Source: Culex pipiens pallens (lineage: Eukaryota; Arthropoda; Insecta; Diptera; Culicidae). Taken from it: 64,000 bases of DNA. This document shows, in pieces, positions 31,096 to 44,411 of the stretch. The stretch lies in the NCBI RefSeq assembly GCF_016801865.2, contig NC_068938.1, positions 210,145,734 to 210,209,733 of the forward strand, read 5' to 3'. The notes under the pieces were generated by a model. It had not been told where the DNA came from, ran no database searches, and was given only the letters and a program-made list of their open reading frames with translations. The first letter of the stretch is position 1; every line of letters starts with the position of its first letter. Both the position numbers and the translations under genes were made by a program.

Positions 31096-32318
31096 ATAGC
31101 ATTGCTCCAAAATTTTGGGCCAAACGGGTAGCACTTAGATTTTTCCTAATATATATTCTTCACTAGGCCGTATCTCAAGCAACCAAAGGTCGGATTAACA
31201 ATGTCCATGAAAGATAATGTTAGAAAATTTTATTTTTCAGATATTAAAGTTTAAAAAAAAATTAAGCTAAAAGTGGCTTTAAAAAATCACAAACGTTATT
31301 TTTTATTCCAAATTAAAAAAAAAAGTTTTCCCAGTGTTTGATAATAATGCGAGGTTCAAATTTGCATCTTAAAAATCATTTAAGAAAAATGGTTCATGTC
31401 TTTGCAAATAAAATAAATACAATCCCCAATCTTAATCAAATTCCATCAATTCGTCATATGTTTGCCAGCCTCGACCAACAGCAAAGTCACTTATTACAAA
31501 CATCACTCACAGGTGTATCAGAGCGCGCCGTAGCGAGCAGCATAAATAACTTTACTCCACAAAGCAAGTGAGCCAATGTCGCCAACATTGCCATACAGTG
31601 CCAGCGAGCTCCATTTAGGCATCATCATTTGTGCGAACATTTTACTCACGACGCACATATTCCATTGGAATTGTTGTCATGGCTCTCTGTAATGGACGAT
31701 AACTGCTTTTTTGTCCCAAATCATTTTTTTTAAATTTAGTTGGCATTATGAATTGAATTAAATTTTCTAATACTTAAAAAAAAGCGATCAAAACTAAAGT
31801 TATATAAAATATTGTGTCTTTTAAGACATTTTTACGATCAACGCCGGTGCCTCAACTTAATCCTATTAGATGTGTGGTACTCTGAAAAGAGAGCTTAGTC
31901 AAACCTTCAGCCTCGACTGACTAACTAACTAACTTGTGTGACACACTGCTGTCTGTTGTTACATTATAATATGAGCACGAGCATTATTTGTGCCCTGACA
32001 GTCTGTATTTATTGTTATTGGAGGAAAAAGGAAACCGAGTGACACACTCACTCGGAATTGTTGTTTGTTTTGTTTTGATTGTTTGTCAGCATGAATCGGT
32101 GCGTTTGTTTTTGGGGATTTGGGTTAAGCGTGTTTAATTGAGTTTCTTCGGTTCATGTTGTACGTTGCAATTGTGAGAGCACCTATCACGATTGTTTTCG
32201 CAGAAAGTAAGCTTCGTTGTACTACTCTGAGGGAGGATTTCCCAGGATTAGGAGAATCGAAAATAATTGCACTGGTTTAACGATATTATACGATACGATA
32301 GTATTATACGATAAAAAT
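31096..32318. other. Intron sequence, nothing recognised
   Basis: A short open frame of 77 codons at 31338 has no motif. 31160-31240 is a dispersed-repeat fragment similar to 15535-15620. Confidence 0.35.
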
Positions 32319-32342
32319 AAAAAAAATACGATTTTATACATT

Positions 32343-33388
32343 TTTTTTTTTTTTGAGGGTGATCCAGCCGCACATCGTTGATGTTGAAACCTCTAAACTG
32401 GGCCTTCGTCCTGTCACGTCCGTCAGTAGTCTTGTCGTACATTACAACTAGAACCAGATCTGCCAATGGATTAGTACACTTCGACCAAATAAACACTGAC
32501 GCTGTATGGATCTGACTCTAGAATAAATGCACAGTTGTGTGTTATTCATAAGTCCAAAATGTTCAATTATTCATATAAGTCCAAATATTCATTTGCGGAT
32601 AACTACCTAGCTTGAATTGAATACAAGATTTAAAGTAACCTATCCGAAAGCTACTCTTATCTCAAATCCCCGACATTTTAATTAATAGCCAAAAAAAATC
32701 TAAAACATTTCTTTTAAAACCTGTCTGGCTTCTTAAAAAAAAAATAAAAAAATGAACAACAGTTCATATTTTACAAGTCGTGAATTGAAATAGAGACGAC
32801 CATTTGATCGTCAGAATTCCAGTAGATCCTCGATTCGCAACAATGGTCGATACAATCATAATCCGACAACCGTTAGTTCAACAGATCAACGAATTTAGTC
32901 CGATATCATTTCACTATTGATTGATCGAGACTCTATGGAAATTTTGACAAATCAGAATGGTTTTATGCTACTTGAATGAAAATCACCGATTCTGATAGAA
33001 TTACTAAATTCACTTATTACTAATTTTGTCCCTAAATAACTAAATGCAAAGTATAAAAAGTTGTTATTTATAATTAAAATCCTAAATTCTACAAAAACTA
33101 AATTAAAAAAAAACCCGCATCCTAACCTGACACCCACATTAAGATAGGGAAAAATCACATATGTAGCGGTTCATTGTACAAATGTGATATTTCCACTATC
33201 GGAGAACCTCCTTGTCTCGATGACAGCTTAACGGCCATCGATTAAGCCCTGAAACTGCGCCAAAGTGGGCCAAATGGAAGCTTCAGCAATATACTGAACA
33301 CTTCGATTTTAATTCCACATCGAATCAAATCATACTCTTTGCCAAACAAGCATCAAACCTATGATACTCATTATGACAAAGCCCAGGG
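32343..33388 (-). mobile_element. Retroposed insert with poly(A) tail and 24-bp target duplication
   Basis: A 24-nt direct repeat (eight As, then tacgattttatacatt) lies at 32319-32342 and 33389-33412. Immediately inside the left copy is a run of Ts (to 32354), a poly(A) tail when read on the minus strand. This is the signature of LINE-mediated insertion. The contents are not recognised. Near the 3' end is an open stretch, NPLADLVLVVMYDKTTDGRD then RTKAQFRGFNINDVRLDHP, that looks protein-like. A diverged, 3'-truncated relative lies at 35455-36135. Confidence 0.75.
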
Positions 33389-33412
33389 AAAAAAAATACG
33401 ATTTTATACATT

Positions 33413-35454
33413 ATAATTATAATTATATATAAAAAATTAGGCATTAAAAAATTTGCAATCTATAAAGTACAAAAGAAAAAAAAATACAAACAGATAGCAA
33501 ACTTAAGTAATGGTTAATTCAGATTTGAATAAAATTAAACTTTGATTTCTTTTCGAGATTTTCTCCGCTGAGTTCGAATCCTTTTAAATTGTTAATGTTT
33601 GCGATGTTCGATTATCATTGAGAGCTTTTCAAATTTCAGAAAAAAGCACCTTATCTGAAATGCCTAAATTTTGCTTTGTCTTATTAAAAAAAACGATTAT
33701 GTATTTACAAAAAAAATACACACAGACCTGTTGTACGTAAATTTTTATAAAACGTTTTTTTTAAATAAGCAAAGTAAAATTTAAATTTAGTAAAAATCTG
33801 TATTTTTAAAAGGTAATTTCCAACTAGCCTAATTTTTGAACTGTCCATAGAGATATTTCTAAGAGCAATTTTTACGATATTTTGTATAAAAATGTGTTTA
33901 ACAATTCAAATTCAACCCTAGAATTTTACAAGTTCTCAAAATCCAAATTAAAAAAACCTATTCCAAGCATTAAACACAAAGTACAAAATCGAGAAAATAG
34001 TTCTCTAAAATTGTTTTGCAAATAATTGCTCTGTCTTAGCAATTATTATTGTCCGGTTATGAGAATATAAAAATATTGAAGAGATTTTTTCTTTTGTGAT
34101 GAAAATGGCTAATTTGAAAACGGAATCTTAACGTAAAAAAAATGTATTTTTCGAACTACTAATATTTCCTTAGACAATTATGCATTTTTGGGCAGTAAAT
34201 TTATTTTTCATTTTTACCAAATATATGAAAAAAAAATCTGGTGAGAGATATGAAATTTAAACATAGTTTCAAGGGCATCTACAATTTTTGTATTGTAACA
34301 AAGCAAAAACAAATCCAAAAAGCGTAGCTTAAAATTGTGTATATTTAGAGCAGAAGTAAAATCGGATTTAAATTAATTAATTAAGAATTTATACTTCAAT
34401 CGGAGCATTTAATACAAATGTGTAAATAAAAACTTAAAGTTCAATGAAAAAAAGAAAAAAAAAACAGCAAGATAACCTAAAATAAAGTCAATTTAAAATT
34501 AATACGAAAACCAATTGATCAAAAATGCTAACTGATAAACTAATATTTGAGAGTTATAAAATCCAACAACACAATTTTTTTTAAAAATGTAGGAGATACT
34601 CTATTATGTTTGGCAGGTTAAAAATTTGGTTCTGACTCCATCCAATTTTCCGATATTCACTATTTGTATCAAATATTTTGCAAAACTTTAGAAGGAAACT
34701 TGCTTGCTTACTTTCTACTAAGCTATTTATTGCCTGATTTCAGTTGAAAGCGCCTTTTGAAGCTGTAACTGAACGACAAAGATTTCAAATTTCAGACTTT
34801 TCATATTCAAGAAATCTTTCAAAAGAGGTGTTACGTAACGCTTTCATGAAATCATGAAGTTATTATCAGCAGTGATTGAAACAATTATTATACCATGACC
34901 AACAAATCTCGCGACTTTCGAACGCAATAAAACCCCCCAAAATATACAGCCGACGCCCTCGAAATAATGGAAGAAAAATCCAATCTGCCAAACAATTTAG
35001 TTCACTCTCGATTTTACTTTCATCTCTTGTCCATCATCATCACATCATCACCTTTTTTAGTTTCGTTTTCGTTTTCGTTTTACGGAGCAAGGTGGGGGAC
35101 GCGGCCTCAAGTCAGTCCAAGTCCGGTTTCTTGTGGAAAAAAGGGTAGTGGCCGAACTAGTATTGCATACAAAATGAACACCACCGGAAGATATAGGGGA
35201 TCGGGAGGGGGAAGGTGAAAGAAATTTAGTGTAAGAGTGAGTAGTAAGAACTTGGATGACTTGAGCAGTTACGTTAATCTAACTTTAAAACTGAATTAAG
35301 GAAATCTGAAAATTATGATTCAATCAAAAACTATTTTGAGATTTGTACAAAGGGAACCTATGATGTATTTCAAATTTAAAGGAAATCAAATAAATTTACT
35401 GGAAAATGAAAGATGAAAACTAACTTGTCAAAGAAACATAAATCTTGAGGCCTT
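33413..35454. other. AT-rich intron, nothing recognised
   Basis: Very AT-rich, with many A and T runs. The only open frames (90 and 83 codons near 34876-35218) overlap each other and show no motif. Confidence 0.4.
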
Positions 35455-36135
35455 TTTCTGGGCCCCGTTCTGTCGCGTCCGTCAGTAGTCTTGTCGTACA
35501 TTACAACTAGAAGCAGATCTGCCAATTAAATAGTATACTTTGACCAATTTAACTTATCATTTATGCTTAATTATTCATTTCAGGAAAACTAACTAACTTG
35601 AATCAACAACCTCAACTAAACTGACTGAAAGTAACTTGAATCCCAAATCCCCGAAATTTTAATTACAAAGCCAAACATTCCTTTACCTAATTTTTAAATC
35701 TGTCTTGCTGCTTCCAAAAACAATAAACATTAATGAAACGTTCATATATTACAAGTTGAACTCTCGTTGTTAAGACGACTATTTCGTGCCTTCCATTTCA
35801 TTAGGGCACACAAGCTTTGCAAACAAGAGTGTATCCCTATCATAACTTATGTAAACTGTCATTTGAGTGAAAGAGACACAATCCTGTTTACACCTGTGTG
35901 TCCTTTTGAAATGTTAGGCTCTATTTGATCGTCAAAACTCCAGTAGATCCTCGATTCGCAACAATGGTCGATACTACCATAATCCGAAAACCGTTAGTCC
36001 AACAGATTAACGAATTTTGTCCGATATCATTTCATTATTGATTGATCGAGACTCTATGGATTTTTTGACAGTTAAAAATTGGTAGTATACCACTTCAATT
36101 GAAATCAGAGATTCTGATAGTATTACTAAACTGGC
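35455..36135 (-). repeat. Second copy of the 32.3-33.4 kb retroposed sequence
   Basis: Shared runs include gtcagtagtcttgtcgtaca and atcctcgattcgcaacaatg. Divergence is moderate. The 3' portion and tail are absent, and a 152-bp MITE (35785-35936) interrupts it. Confidence 0.7.
35785..35936. mobile_element. 152-bp MITE inside the repeat copy
   Basis: Comparison with 32785-32815 shows a clean insertion with CTATTT duplicated at 35779-35784 and 35931-35936. Ends are imperfect inverted repeats (catttcattagggcacaca versus catttcaaaaggacacacag). Confidence 0.65.
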
Positions 36136-36844
36136 TTACACATAACTTGAGTCTGTAATTATTAAACAACCTAGGAAAAGTTACAAAAAAAACTAACTAT
36201 TCCTCCCCATTATCAAACAGATTTAAACCTGTTCCTAACAGATTTTACGAACAAGAATATTGAGATTCAAATAAAAAAAAATCAATATCTTGCAATTTTA
36301 CATATTATAAAAGCTGTGATTTCTATCAACACAAGTATATAAATATAAAATAAATGTGTGATATATATCAACATCGGAAACCATCTTTGCAAGTAGCCCT
36401 GAAACGACGGCAACGTGTGGCTCCATCTCCAGGGATCATCACATCATCACCTTTTTTAGTTGTTACTAAACTGAACCAAACCAAACGCGGGCAACCTTGT
36501 CCGATGAAGATTTTACACGTTAATCCATAAATCAAAACAAAAAACAACAAAGAAAAAATCGTTAATCATAAAATAAAAAGATGAGCCATCCCATCACATC
36601 TATCTTATCGCAATCTTGTCTGAAACAACAAAAAAATACATCATGCCCTGTCCATATCACGTCATATCGCAATGATGAAACCAATTTGTGATTATTTTTT
36701 GCTTCTTTCGACGAATTGGACTTATCAGACGCCCGTGGATACGCAACGCGTACCAGTTAATTAAAATTGGGTAATTATTTAATGACCTTTGGCACACTCT
36801 TCTTATTGATTGTGTTCCAAATGTTTCAAGAAAATTGACATTTT
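36136..36844. other. Intron sequence, nothing recognised
   Basis: AT-rich with short open frames lacking motifs. Confidence 0.35.
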
Positions 36845-38684
36845 CAGGGTTGTTACGGGAGAGTCGAAAAAAAATCCGCGCCAAATCCGCGCCGACCTCA
36901 AACCCGAAACCGCGCCAAATCCGCGCCATATAAAAAATATCGCGACCAACATTTAATAATTGACAAAGAATTTGATTAAAAAAAACAAACTCGTTTTATG
37001 TTTAAAGACTCCAAAAGAATGAAAGCAACAAATCCATTTTAAAAAAAAACCTCAAGAGTCGGTCAAGGAAGGGTCATGAAAAAATCTACAAAAATACAAT
37101 ATTTAAAAACCTGAAAAAAATTACTTAAAACTATAAGCTCAAAAATAAATCAAAATCTAAAATATTAATATGATAAAATTTTAAATTTTGAAGGTCTAAA
37201 AAGTCAAAATCTACGAATTTTTATACAGTTTGTATTCCAATTTTCTCGCTAAAATTTAACTCCGAAAGAAATTTCATTTCCGATATTTTAAATATTTTCT
37301 TATCATAATTTCAAAATCTCTAACATAAAATATGACTTCAAAAATTGTGGCATTCAAGAATTTAAGAATTTAAAAAGTTAAGAATTTAAAAAGTTAAGAA
37401 TTTAAGAATTTAAGAATTTAAGAATTTAAGAATTTAAGAATTTAAGAATTTAAGAATTTAAGAATTTAAGAATTTAAGAATTTAAGAATTTAAGAATTTA
37501 AGAATTTAAGAATTTAAGAATTTAAGAATTTAAGAATTTAAGAATTTAAGAATTTAAGAATTTAAGAATTTAAGAATTTAAGAATTTAAGAATTTAAGAA
37601 TTTAAGAATTTAAGAATTTAAGAATTTAAGAATTTAAGAATTTAAGAATTTAAGAATTTAAGAATTTAAGAATTTAAGAATTTAAGAATTTAAGAATTTA
37701 AGAATTTAAGAATTTAAGAATTTAAGAATTTAAGAATTTAAGAATTTAAGAATTTAAGAATTTAAGAATCTAAGAATTTAAGAATTTAAGAATTTAAGAA
37801 TTTAAGAATTTAAGAATTTAAGAATTTAAGAATTTAAGAATTTAAGAATTTAAGAATTTAAGAATTTAAGAATTTAAGAATTTAAGAATTTAAGAATTTA
37901 AGAATTTAAGAATTTAAGAATTTAAGAATTTAAGAATTTAAGAACTTAAGAATTTAAGAATTTAAGATTTTTTTTGGATAAAAAAAACTATTAAAACAAA
38001 AAAAATCGAATTTTTGAATTTCTGAAGCTTTGAATTTTGAATGTTTTGATCTTTTAATTTTCGCCAAGGATATTTAAATTTAGAAAAAAAATATTTCTAC
38101 GGATTAAATCCCGTCTAAAAGTGGAAAGTGGAGGCCAGCTTCTGATACGTCCAATCAAGCTCATATTTGGCGCCCACCAGAACAAACCCCAATAATCGTT
38201 TTTGTTACACATTCTAATGTCTGTATCTTCGGGAAAAGTTTGTTATATTTAATTTACAACATTGGAAAATTCAATAAATCCAGTATAAAATAAAAAAATA
38301 AATAAGGTTAAAAATCATTACTCAAATCAAAAGAAATTAATTATTTAGAGCCGGAGATGTGAAGAAATGACAAGAAACATATAAAAAATAATTTCTACAT
38401 AATCTTCATCTTTATTTTTCGACGGTACTAAGAAAATACAAACTAACATTTTCAGAAGAAAATTCTTGCACTCAAAGGAAAAAAACAAATTCTGGTAATT
38501 CCTGATAATATTTTTCTTAATAACTTGAAAGTAATTCTATCTCTCTCAATTAATTTATTTATCAAAATTGCCATCCGCGCGAAATCCGCGCCTGAGCAAA
38601 ATTAGCCAGCAAATCCGCGCCAGATCCGCGCTATCCGCGCGAAACGCGCCATCCGCGCGATCCGCGCCGTCCGTAACAACCCTG
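36845..38684. mobile_element. hAT-like element, 1.84 kb, terminus CAGGGTTGTTACGG
   Basis: Perfect 14-bp inverted termini CAGGGTTGTTACGG ... CCGTAACAACCCTG. Just inside each end are several direct copies of AATCCGCGCC (about four on the left at 36880-36930, more on the right at 38572-38670), typical of subterminal transposase-binding repeats. Flanks share cattttN but no clean 8-bp duplication. It has no transposase and contains an 8-mer minisatellite. Confidence 0.65.
37366..37967. repeat. 8-bp minisatellite (AATTTAAG)n, about 75 units
   Basis: Nearly perfect 8-bp period for 600 bp. The few variants include an initial longer unit near 37380, tctaag near 37767 and acttaag near 37943. Confidence 0.97.
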
Positions 38685-38957
38685 CATTTTGTTACAAAAT
38701 TTTTACAGTGCCATCTGGTGACAAATTTAATGCACTTAGTGCGCGCTTCAAAGAATAGATGGCGCCAAAAACTCCATTGATATAATATGCTTTTAAAATT
38801 ATCTGTTTGTCTATGTGCGTCATTCAAGTGAAATAGAAAGTCCTATCAGTTTTTTGGTGCGTGAAATGCTGACGATCGAAAACACTTCGAACCCTTTTTG
38901 CGTTGATTGCTTCTGCGAAAAACACTAGACAACGATGACGGTGGCGCAAAAACTTAC
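38685..38957. other. Intron flank of the 84-nt parcas exon
   Basis: A short inverted pair (cagtgccatctgg ... agatggcgcc) lies near 38706-38765. Nothing else seen. Confidence 0.35.
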
Positions 38958-39041
38958 TTTCAGTTCTGCTTCCTTGAAAATGTTTGCCTTCTTTTGGTGC
39001 TCTGCTCCACTTTCGGCCTTCTGCTTCTCGGCGTCCATCAC
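38958..39041 (-). CDS. pcs: parcas / SH3BP5-like, internal coding exon (28 aa)
   Basis: This 84-nt exon is too short to stand out as an ORF. It is found from the protein alignment and from perfect splice signals on the minus strand: acceptor ...atttttcag before GTGATGGACGCC and donor CTGAAA then GTAAGTTT. It reads VMDAEKQKAESGAEHQKKAN followed by IFKEAELK. This is exactly the segment that follows NHATIK in SH3BP5, where the human protein has VMEAESQKTASEAEHQRKAA. Both junctions are phase 0, so it joins the exons at 45611-45907 and 4636-5586 without a frame change. It forms part of the antiparallel coiled coil that binds Rab11. It is an island of conserved sequence between a 33.4-kb intron and a 6.6-kb intron. 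Confidence 0.92.
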
Positions 39042-41498
39042 CTGAAAAATTTTAGGAAGAAGAAAAAATGCCCGAGTTAGAATTTAATTTTTGGCTGGAA
39101 ATGTGTTTATCTTCATCAGTAGAATTTGGTTTAAATGTTTCAAACCTAGAATGCAAATTAGAGTTGTCTACAAGAAACTTTAAAAAAACACGAACTTGCC
39201 TCATACTAAAACTAATTACAGTTACGGTGTTTTGCATTTGCCACTGCCGAAAATAAAGTCCTTCAAAAAACTACAACTAACACTACCTCTTCTAAATTTT
39301 AAATAAACTTTTAATCGTCCACATCGCATATTCCTAGCACGTGCCAAAAACACGGCGGTGGCCATTTCGCCATCATGAAACGGCAGTAAACACGGTCCGG
39401 TGCCGGATTTGGCAAAGGCATTTGAATGCAGAATAGGAGGATTAAAAAAAAGAAGCTTGAAATCGAATCAGCTCAGCAAATCAGAATTGCATGCCAGTCA
39501 CGATTTGGCGGCAGAGAGAAGCGCACCTCCCTGCGCTAATATAACAGCAGCGCCCAAAATCGGATGACATTCCATCATTCCAAGGATTTTGGTTTGGATT
39601 TATTGTTTAGAAATAATTATTTGTGCCATCAGAAAATTTAATAATAACTTTTAGTTTTTTTTTTTACCTTTAATTCGAATATTTTTTTCAAAATTATTTT
39701 ATTCTAATCCAATTATTCAGTAACGAAGAAATCTGATTAACAATTCACTTCACTTCATTAACAATTCACTAGAATTGCAACTTAGACTTAGAATTTAGTA
39801 TTTTTTTAAATTATTGTTTTTAAAAAACTCTGTATTTTCTTCAACCAAAACCACAGTTCGATTAATGACCAATACAACCACACAATCAAATCGAAATCCC
39901 GAAACAAACTGTAAACATCTCTTAACATTCAACCACACGTTCCGCCAGACCAAACTCAGCGCAAATATTCCAAGAATTTTAATTTATTCTTCGTGCTCCT
40001 GCTGCTCCGTAGAGCAATAATTCTCCGAAAAGACTTGCCAGGAATTCCACCGCCCCAGTCGGGGTGGACACAGAGCCGTTCATTGTTCCTCGTAGGCTCG
40101 TATTTTTTTTTTTGCGCGGTGGAGAGAAAACCCTGCACAGCTAATTATCATAAATAAACCTTTTGGCGTGGTCGGACGTGTGTGCATCGATGCGAAAAAG
40201 ACACACACACACTGGGAAAAGGCTCACCGGGAATTCTAACGCGCGAGAAATAATTAAGCAAAAAAAAGAAACAGTAAACTTAAAGGTGTGTGCTCGACGA
40301 GCAAAAGGCAACAGTTGGTCACTGCTAGAGCAAATGTTTTAAAATGTGACGCAGATCAAGCAACTGACCGTAAAAAAGAATCACTTTAAGAGCCTATTGC
40401 AGGGTGAATAACCCTTGGCATAGAACAGACTTTTTAATATTTTATAAATTTTTAAGGATTATCCAAATTAAAGATCAACACTTTTTTGAAAATGTATAAC
40501 ACCCCCTCTCTCTTGTGGACAAATTTTCATACAAAAAATCTATTTTGCTAAAAGTGTGGACAACACAAATCTCCCCCTCTCCCCTTTAGGGAAATAACGT
40601 TGTTTGTGGATGGCCCCTTGATGATAATATCTCACAAAACGAATTATTGTATAAAAGTGAAGACCCAAAGAAGCCATTTTGCACCATCAGTTTGTCCACA
40701 CATTTTCCATACAAATTGAAAATTCAAAAATCTGTATTTTGAAATGAATTTTTTGATCAGCCGAAGACACCAAGGCAAAGTTGAGAAATAAACAGAAAAA
40801 ATGATACACGAAAATATTTTTTTGATTTTTTTAATCCATTTTTGTTAATAAGAATCAGGGTTGCCAGGTTGCCAAATTTTTTTAAGTGTCAGCCAGAATA
40901 AAGATTTGCCATCCTCTGTTTCAGATGTTCACAAAATTTTCCAGGTTTTTAATTTTTGGAAAATATTGAATAATTTTTTGGTTAAAATTAACGAGTTTGG
41001 TTAAAATAAATCGATAAATTTAGCAAATGTTTGATTTAATTTAAATTAGGATTCACCTTTTTTTAAACCCAAAAATCGATTAAATTGATGGAAAAAAAGC
41101 AAATTAATTAGGTAATGTGTAACTTATCTTCCTTCCTCCATAAATATTTGTTAAATTCTTGTTTAATATTTGTCAAATTTAGTATCGGTTTTTGACAAGA
41201 TTTTTTTAATTTTGACTCTGCTTAGAATTGATTTTAAAAATATATTTTTTATATTTATTTATTTTTTATTTTATTTGTTTTTTTTTTTGTTTTTGATCAT
41301 TTGATTTAGGGGACATAAAATACCACAGTTTCTTTTTGCCTTTCTTACTAATTTTAATCTTTTTTTTTTATTAGAATCAGGGTTGCAAGATTACCAGATT
41401 ATTGAAGTTTCACCAAGAAGAAAAATGAAAAAAAATAACAAGTCATAGTTTTAACATATTATGAATGAAAAAAGTGTTTGAAAGTGCATTTTACACCT

Positions 41499-43602
41499 GG
41501 GTCATTCCACCTGAAGTGTGCAAGAAAAAATGCAAATTTGAAAATTACCATCTCCGATTCTGCTCAAATTTGGCAGAGCTGTTGAGACTATCAAAACAAG
41601 CAAAAATCCCGAATTTCATCCAAATCGGACCACCCCCTCCATTTTTGTACCCTCCCAAAAAATCGACTTTTTGGCGATTTTTGAGCGAAACTCCTATTTA
41701 TAAACGACGATAACTTAGGAACCACAAATATTAGAGGGTCGGTCTTAGACTCAATTTTGAAGGAAATGGGACGTAGAATCCATTTCTGTGATCAAAATTT
41801 AGATTAAAATATGTTTTCTACCTGTATTGCGCAATTCAAAACTTTAAACGGCCGTATCTCAAAACAGCCCTACTTATTTTTTGAATTTGACCTCACCATC
41901 GTATTCCCCGTCCGATTTTACATAAGAATCACTTATCGATAGAAAGGAAGATGTTTCGTTTCAGAGATATCGAATTTTAAAGTTTTGAGTATTTGAGATT
42001 ACCTAAATTAGCTACACTCGCCGCCTCTGCTAGAAACACTAAGTCGTGCTGATCAATAACTGCTACCTGCTTTTATTGAAATAAGATTTCATCCCAAATA
42101 ATCATTAGCAAAATAGGCAAATATTGAATGTACACCACTTAGGAAACTGCTGTATAATCTTAAATTAAAAAATAGTATACAGTGAATTTGTGTGCTAGCC
42201 CAATGGATAGTCCAAGAATGGAAGTCCCGCAGAGCAAGCAGGAAATTGCAATTGATCTTTTAAGTAACACTTAAGAAAAAGTGTACGATACATTATCGTG
42301 TTAAAAATTATGAATTAACAAGAAATAAAACTCTCGTGAAGCATGATTAAGGAGGAGGATTTCTGGAAAATATAAAACTGCAAAATGTAAGTAACTCACA
42401 AAGATTTATCTGATTTATTATCTGATTAAGATCAAATTCAGTTGTGTTGATTTCGACACCGTCCGAACAATATTCTTTTTTTTTTTGTTTGTCAATCATT
42501 TAGAAATCTTGAAAGACGATAAAACTGCTGTCCACATGTAACAGAATTGAAAAAAAAATCATCAATTATTCAGATGAAACTGGCTCACAATATGAAAATC
42601 GGTTTAATATGATAAACCTTTCAAACCGTAAGGCAGATTTTGGGGTTTTTGCTGAATGGCACTATTTCGCTACCGCACATGGCAATAGCTCTAGACCCCA
42701 TGAGAGTTATTTCATCTACCACAGCCAGCTCTACATTTGTTCTCACTTCAAATAAAAAAATAATTTGATAAAGTGGGAAGAAATGAGGAATTAGGAAAAA
42801 TATAAAAATAATAGAAAAATGATAATTTTTTGAAAATTGTATTGTAAAAACTCTGTAGCATTTGCAAATAAATATTCAAAGTTCAAATTTTACTTAATAT
42901 GGTTTAATGACACTGAGATCATGAAGATCAGTGCATTGAAAATTACTCAATAAATATTCCTTCAACAAAAAATAGATTGTTCAAGGTATTGATTATCTCA
43001 AAATCGTATAAAATTATAAAAAATAATTCATCTTACAGAACACCAGGTAGTAATTATTCATCAGCACGACTTAGTGCTTCTAGCAGAGGCGGCGAGTGTA
43101 GCTAATTTAGGTAATCTCAAATACTCAAAACTTTAAAATTCGATATCTCTGGAACGAAACATATTCCTTTCTGTCGATAAGTGATTCTTATGTAAAATCG
43201 GACGGGGAATGCGATGGTGAGGTCAAATTCAAAAAATAAACAGGGCTGTTTTGAGATACGGCCATTTAAAGTTTTTAATTGCGCAATACAGATAGAAAAC
43301 ATATTTTAATCTAAATTTTGATCACAGAAATGGATTCTACGTCCAAATTCCTTCAAAATTGAGTCTAAGACCGACCCTCTAAGATTTGTGGTTCCTGAGT
43401 TATCGTCGTTTAAAGATAGGGGTTTCGCTCAAAAATCGCCAAAAAGATTTTTTGGGAGGGTACAAAAATGGAGGGAGTGGTCCGATTTGGATGAAATTCG
43501 GGATTTTTGCATGTTTTGATAGTCTCAACAGCTCTGCCAAATTTGGGCAGAATCGGAGATGGTAATTTTCAAGTGCTGTTCCGCTTCAGATGGAATGACC
43601 CA
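41499..43602. mobile_element. Long-terminal-inverted-repeat element, 2.1 kb
   Basis: Arms of about 570 bp (41499-42070 and 43043-43602) are inverted copies with scattered differences, including cgtatctcaaaacagccct and cactcgccgcctctgctaga. The outer ends read GGGTCATTCCA ... TGGAATGACCC and are flanked by ACCT on both sides (4-bp duplication). The 970-bp spacer has no open frame of note, so this is a non-autonomous foldback-type element. Confidence 0.82.
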
Positions 43603-44097
43603 CCTGTCTAAATGTGTATTGACGAAAACAAAAATTTTAACGAAAAAAAATAATCGTTTTTCGGTACAAATTGAAAATTTTCAAAAATTCTAAATATTTT
43701 TGAACAAACCCAAACATGCTAAAAATGATTCTAAACGCAGGGGAATGCATTTTAAATTGATTTCAGCTGATTGCACTAAAATTTCCAAAATTGAAGTTTT
43801 TTGAAGTACAAAATTTTTGATTAAAAAATATCAAAATAACTTTTGAAATGTTGGACTTTATTTTAAAATTTAAAAATATTTTTTAATTAAAAAGTCGTTA
43901 TTTTGTAACATTGAAAATCGGATCATTAGTTTCGAGATATTGATAATAAAAAAAAATGAGGGATAACTAATTGGGCAACACTGAGGAAATACCATTCTCC
44001 TGTTTTATTTATCTTTGGATGGCCATACCTCAGCAAAGCCGTATCAACAAAGTTCAAACAAGCAAAATTTTGAGTATTTTCTCAGCTTTTCGAAAGA

Positions 44098-44411
44098 CAG
44101 TCCAGACTCGATTATCCGAAGGCCTCGTAAAAATTTCACCTAGGATAATCGAATCACGAAAAAAAAATGTTTTTTTCGTTGTCTTATTTTTGATTGACGC
44201 TAAACTACACTAAAGTGATTTAAAATATTTAAATCCAAGATGGCGACCAATATGGCGGTTTAATAGGCAATCACCTCTTCAAATTTGACTAAAATGGGGT
44301 CGCAGAACTTGAATTTGATGTTTAAAACAAGAAATAGGAAAAAAACGATTTTTTTCGTGGTTCGATTATCCGAAGTCCCATACAAACCTTCGGATAATCG
44401 AGTCTGGACTG
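44098..44411. mobile_element. TA-target MITE, CAGTCCAGACTCGATTATCC family, copy 3
   Basis: Same termini as the 6203 copy, in inverted internal orientation (gtcgcagaacttgaatttga versus its complement). TA is on the right only; the left flank is GA. Confidence 0.8.

Larger units (their letters stand above)
5587..38957 (-). other. parcas 33.4-kb intron
   Basis: This is the interval between the donor after 38958 (GTAAGTTT) and the acceptor before 5586. At least 23 kb of it is identifiable transposon sequence, chiefly a Helentron and its non-autonomous relative. The remaining AT-rich sequence shows no host exon. Confidence 0.85.

Noticed and set aside
32355..32376. Minus-strand tgcggctggatcaccctc, resembling the 3' end of bacterial 16S rRNA
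   Set aside because: Similarity is under 20 nt and the adjoining sequence shows no rRNA character; taken as chance.
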